DNA of 35,700 bases from Betaproteobacteria bacterium (GTDB lineage: Bacteria; Pseudomonadota; Gammaproteobacteria; Burkholderiales; CAIKXV01): assembly GCA_021298815.1 (NCBI GenBank), contig JAJTHE010000102.1, forward strand, positions 1 through 35,700. Direction: 5' to 3'. Of this stretch, positions 33,422 through 35,700 are shown piece by piece (within the stretch, counting starts at the first letter, position 1; every line of letters begins with the position of its first letter). The notes beneath the pieces were generated by a model, which was given only the letters and a program-made list of their open reading frames with translations, had not been told where the DNA came from and did not search any database. The position numbers and the translations under genes were made by a program.

Positions 33422-34246
33422 TCAGTCGGCTTCCAGCGTGGACTGCACCGGGCAGTCGATGGAGAAGCGCCGGCCATCCTCCAGCCGGCAGGCGGTGAGC
33501 TGCCTGCCCCACACGCAACCGGTGTCCAGCCCCAGCACGCCGGGCCGCTCGACCAGCCCCAGCGCAGACCAGTGCCCGAACAGGATCGTGGCCTCGCCCG
33601 GCATGCGCAGCGGCGAATCGAACCACGGCACGAGGCCCGCCGGCGCGCGATCGAGCGCGCCCTTGTGCGAGAAGTCGAGGTTGCCGACGGCGTCCACCAG
33701 GCGCATGCGCGTGAACACGTTGACCACGAAGCGCGCACGCGCATGGCCGGCAAGCGAGGGATCCCAGGCGACCGGGTCGTTGCCGTACAGTTCGGCGAAG
33801 AAATCCAGGTAGCCCGGGCCGGCCAGCCGCGCCTCGGTCTCGCGCGCCAGCGCCAGCGCCTCGCCCAGCGTCCATTGCGGCAGGATGCCGGCATGCACCA
33901 TCACATGCCCGCCCTCGGCATGCAGCAGCGGCTGCCGGCGCAGCCAGCCCAGCAGTTCGTCCCGGTCCGGCGCCTCGAGCACGTCGTCGAAGGTGTCGCC
34001 GCCGCGCTTGCGGGTCATGCCGGAAGCCACCATCAGCAGGTGGATGTCGTGGTTGCCGAGCACGGTCACCGCGCGCGAGCCCAGGCCGGCGGCGTAACGC
34101 AGCACCGCCAGCGACTGCGCGCCCCGGTTCACCAGGTCGCCCACCAGCCAAAGCCGGTCGTGCCCTGGGTCGAACCCGATCGAACCGAGCAGCTCCATCA
34201 GCGAGTCGTAGCAGCCCTGGATGTCGCCGATCGCGTACGTGGCCAT
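33422..34246 (-). CDS. apaH: Symmetrical bis(5'-nucleosyl)-tetraphosphatase
   Basis: ApaH splits Ap4A into two ADP and also removes Np4 caps from RNA. The 274-residue protein is the standard length and has the calcineurin-like metal site: YAIGDIQGCYDSL (residues 4-16), WLVGDLVNRG, TVLGNHDIHLL, VMVHAGILPQW. It also has the family-specific FGHWSALGL and LGLDTGCVWGRQLTA. It is convergent with the lipoprotein gene (40-nt gap) and divergent from the VOC gene. The ATG at 34246 gives MATYAIGD, the expected N-terminus. Confidence 0.96.
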   Translation of the reverse strand: MATYAIGDIQGCYDSLMELLGSIGFDPGHDRLWLVGDLVNRGAQSLAVLRYAAGLGSRAVTVLGNHDIHLLMVASGMTRKRGGDTFDDVLEAPDRDELLGWLRRQPLLHAEGGHVMVHAGILPQWTLGEALALARETEARLAGPGYLDFFAELYGNDPVAWDPSLAGHARARFVVNVFTRMRLVDAVGNLDFSHKGALDRAPAGLVPWFDSPLRMPGEATILFGHWSALGLVERPGVLGLDTGCVWGRQLTACRLEDGRRFSIDCPVQSTLEAD

Positions 34247-34287
34247 GATCCGTGGAATCTAGCACGGTGCCGACGCCGTGCGCCCCC

Positions 34288-34316
34288 ATGACAAGCCCGC
34301 GGTTCGCGGTTAGACT
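34288..34316 (+). promoter_or_regulatory. Sigma70-like promoter for the VOC-family gene
   Basis: ATGACA (34288-34293), a 17-bp spacer, and TAGACT (34311-34316) fit the -35/-10 consensus at 4-5 and 4 of 6 positions. The transcription start would be near 34323, giving a leader of about 40 nt to ATG 34363. Confidence 0.55.
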
Positions 34317-34362
34317 CGTTCGCAATAACGGAACGTCCTTCAACCCGCACGGGACCCTCGCC

Positions 34363-34770
34363 ATGACCATGAAGCTTCGCCATATCGCCCTGTCCGTCCC
34401 CGATGTCGCCGCCGCCCAGAAGTTCTTCGAGGAGGCCTTCGGCATGACAAAGGCCGGCGACGCCCAGAACGGCGTCTATGTCTCCGACGGCACGATCAAC
34501 GTCGCGCTGCTGAACAAGCAGGGCAAGGCCGAGGGCATCGATTCCAACGGCCCGTTCTACGGCGTGATGCACTTCGGCATGTGGGTCGACAACCTCGAGG
34601 AAGCCGAGAAGCAGGTCGAGAAGGCCGGCGGCACCTACCTTTACGGGCGCCCGACCGCCGCCAAGAAGAGCTTCTACGAGGTGAAGTACAAGGATCCGAA
34701 CGGCATCATCTTCGACGTGACCGCCAGCGGCTGGAAGGGCGCGACGAAGGAAGTGAAGCCGGTCGAGTAG
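34363..34770 (+). CDS. VOC-family (glyoxalase/dioxygenase-fold) protein
   Basis: This 135-residue protein is one vicinal-oxygen-chelate module with two beta-alpha-beta-beta-beta halves: KLRHIALSVPDVAAAQKFFEEAFGM (first metal His in RHIAL) and VMHFGMWVDNLEEAEKQVEKAGG (second His in MHFGMWV), ending FYEVKYKDPNGIIFDVTA with the terminal Glu/Asp region. Such modules bind a divalent metal and act as lyases, dioxygenases, isomerases or resistance proteins. The FAD monooxygenase 135 bp downstream hints at aromatic or xenobiotic breakdown, which is weak evidence. ATG 34363 was taken; ATG 34369 (MKLRHIAL) is an alternative. No strong ribosome-binding sequence is visible. Confidence 0.88.
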   Translation: MTMKLRHIALSVPDVAAAQKFFEEAFGMTKAGDAQNGVYVSDGTINVALLNKQGKAEGIDSNGPFYGVMHFGMWVDNLEEAEKQVEKAGGTYLYGRPTAAKKSFYEVKYKDPNGIIFDVTASGWKGATKEVKPVE

Positions 34771-34859
34771 ACCGGCGGCACGGCCCGACGGCCCGACCGA
34801 CCGGACGCATCCGCCCTCGCCCTCCCGCCCGGTGCCCGTGCGCCGGGCCCCTGCGAATC

Positions 34860-34892
34860 CCTCGCGTACCCCTCGCGTACCCCTCGCGTACC
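34860..34892. repeat. Three perfect 11-bp tandem repeats before the monooxygenase gene
   Basis: CCTCGCGTACC occurs three times head to tail (34860-34870, 34871-34881, 34882-34892), ending 13 nt before the monooxygenase ATG. The period is about one helical turn. It could be a regulator-binding array or a copy-number-variable spacer near the ribosome-binding site (AGGA, 34895-34898). Confidence 0.9.
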
Positions 34893-34905
34893 CCAGGACT
34901 CCCAC

Positions 34906-35700
34906 ATGCTCTCGAAGAACGCCCCGGTGATCGTCGTCGGTGCCGGCCCCGCCGGCTGCTCGCTCGCCCTCTACCTCGCCCAGCACGACGTGAACACGCT
35001 GCTGATCGAGACCTTCACCGAGGCGAACTTCCTCGACCAGGCGCCGCGCACCGGCAGCATCCACCCGTCGACGCTCGAGATGTTCGCCGACCTCGGCCTC
35101 TACAAGCACATCGAGCCGCGCGGCCTGATCGCGCCGACGTTCCAGTTCTGGGACCGCCTGACCGACAGCATGATCGCCGAGTTCGACCATGCGGTGCTCA
35201 AGGACGACACCCGTTTCCCGTTCGTCCTGCAGTGCGAGCGCATCAAGGTCGTGGAAGAGGCGATGAAGATGCTGCGCACCTACCCGAACGTGAAGATCCG
35301 CATGGGCACCACGCTCGAGGACATGGAGCAGGACGCCGACGGCGTCACCGCGATCGTGACCAACGAAGGCGGCGAGACCGAGCGCATCCGCGGCTCGTTC
35401 ATCGTCAGCGGCGAAGGCGCGCGCAGCGTGGTGCGCAAGGCCTCGAACATCGCGTTCGAGGGCTACACCTATCCCGACCAGGTGCTGACCGTGTCGGTGG
35501 TGCACGACTTCGACAAGCTGCACGGGTATTCGTACCGCAACTACCTGTCCGACCCCGACCAGTGGGCGAACCTGTTCAAGTGGGGCCAGCCCGAGCGCTG
35601 GCGCGTGCACTTCCCGACCAGCCTCGACGACGACCCCGAGATGCTGCTGTCGGACGACTACTGCCAGAAGCAGCTGCAGAAGTTCCTGCCCAATTCGAAG
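34906..35700 (+). CDS. FAD-dependent monooxygenase (PheA/TfdB/MhpA-like), C-terminus beyond window
   Basis: The first 265 codons of a class A flavoprotein monooxygenase are present. The ADP-binding motif is VIVVGAGPAGCSLALYLAQ (about 8-26), followed by IET at the end of the second strand. APRTGSIHPSTLEMFADLGL is the substrate and flavin-side loop of the FAD_binding_3 family, and CERIKVVEEAM is the conserved region before the middle sheet. The DG motif reads GEGARSVVRK, with Glu where Asp is usual. The GD motif lies beyond the edge. Enzymes of this type hydroxylate phenols or related aromatics with NAD(P)H and O2. AGGA 7 nt before ATG 34906 supports the start. Confidence 0.88.
   Translation, partial: MLSKNAPVIVVGAGPAGCSLALYLAQHDVNTLLIETFTEANFLDQAPRTGSIHPSTLEMFADLGLYKHIEPRGLIAPTFQFWDRLTDSMIAEFDHAVLKDDTRFPFVLQCERIKVVEEAMKMLRTYPNVKIRMGTTLEDMEQDADGVTAIVTNEGGETERIRGSFIVSGEGARSVVRKASNIAFEGYTYPDQVLTVSVVHDFDKLHGYSYRNYLSDPDQWANLFKWGQPERWRVHFPTSLDDDPEMLLSDDYCQKQLQKFLPNSK

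Noticed and set aside
1..35700. tRNA, rRNA, CRISPR, transposase or integrase
   Set aside because: I looked for cloverleaf-like segments, regularly spaced repeats and transposase/integrase motifs and found none; composition and codon use look uniform.

Overview
The window is a G+C-rich chromosomal segment, densely packed with genes on both strands. It looks like core chromosome from a betaproteobacterium, probably order Burkholderiales. That is an inference from gene content and order: ilvA, an Slt-type transglycosylase, an NDUFA9-like NAD(P)-binding protein, a GST and cca form one run, with rpiA, phoU and ppx nearby. I see no insertion sequence, prophage, CRISPR array, rRNA or tRNA.

Layout. 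(1) 1-2342, minus strand: an OmpR/QseB-type two-component pair and the first 68 codons of a membrane-anchored or secreted protein. Two matching 11-bp-period TTAA-type repeats lie in front of the response regulator and in front of that partial gene. (2) 2447-6359: a GST, a Ser/Thr kinase with a C-terminal cyclic-nucleotide-binding-like domain, and an RhlE/SrmB-type DEAD-box helicase separated from the kinase by a 625-bp gap. (3) 12865 back to 6427, minus strand: ilvA, slt, NDUFA9-like, GST and cca, with intergenic gaps of 8-28 nt. (4) 12904-15926, plus strand: rpiA, then phoU and ppx (phosphate/polyphosphate). (5) 15938-16483, minus strand: a cupin protein.

(6) 16678-24483, plus strand, is the most interesting stretch: seven tightly spaced co-directional genes. 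The first four are a divergent cryptochrome/photolyase, an iron-sulfur (6-4)-type photolyase, an SDR-fold protein lacking the catalytic Tyr, and a small four-Cys DUF2256 protein. The last three are an exosortase of the XrtH type, its associated membrane protein, and a subtilisin-like protease that ends in a sorting-signal-like tail (VPIPGW, hydrophobic helix, basic end).

(7) 31745 back to 24536, minus strand: a ligase-associated DNA damage response operon (MBL-fold exonuclease, ATP-dependent ligase, DUF429 protein, Lhr-like helicase, PdeM), preceded by an unrecognised 114-aa gene. The photolyase and ligase-associated operons converge on a hairpin at 24492-24535, so about 15 kb is rich in DNA repair genes.

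(8) 31953-35700: a PfkB-family (adenosine-kinase-like) kinase, a glycine-zipper lipoprotein, apaH on the minus strand, a VOC-family protein behind a good sigma70-like promoter, and the first 265 codons of an FAD monooxygenase preceded by three perfect 11-bp tandem repeats.

All functions are read from motifs and remembered family features; no search was run.
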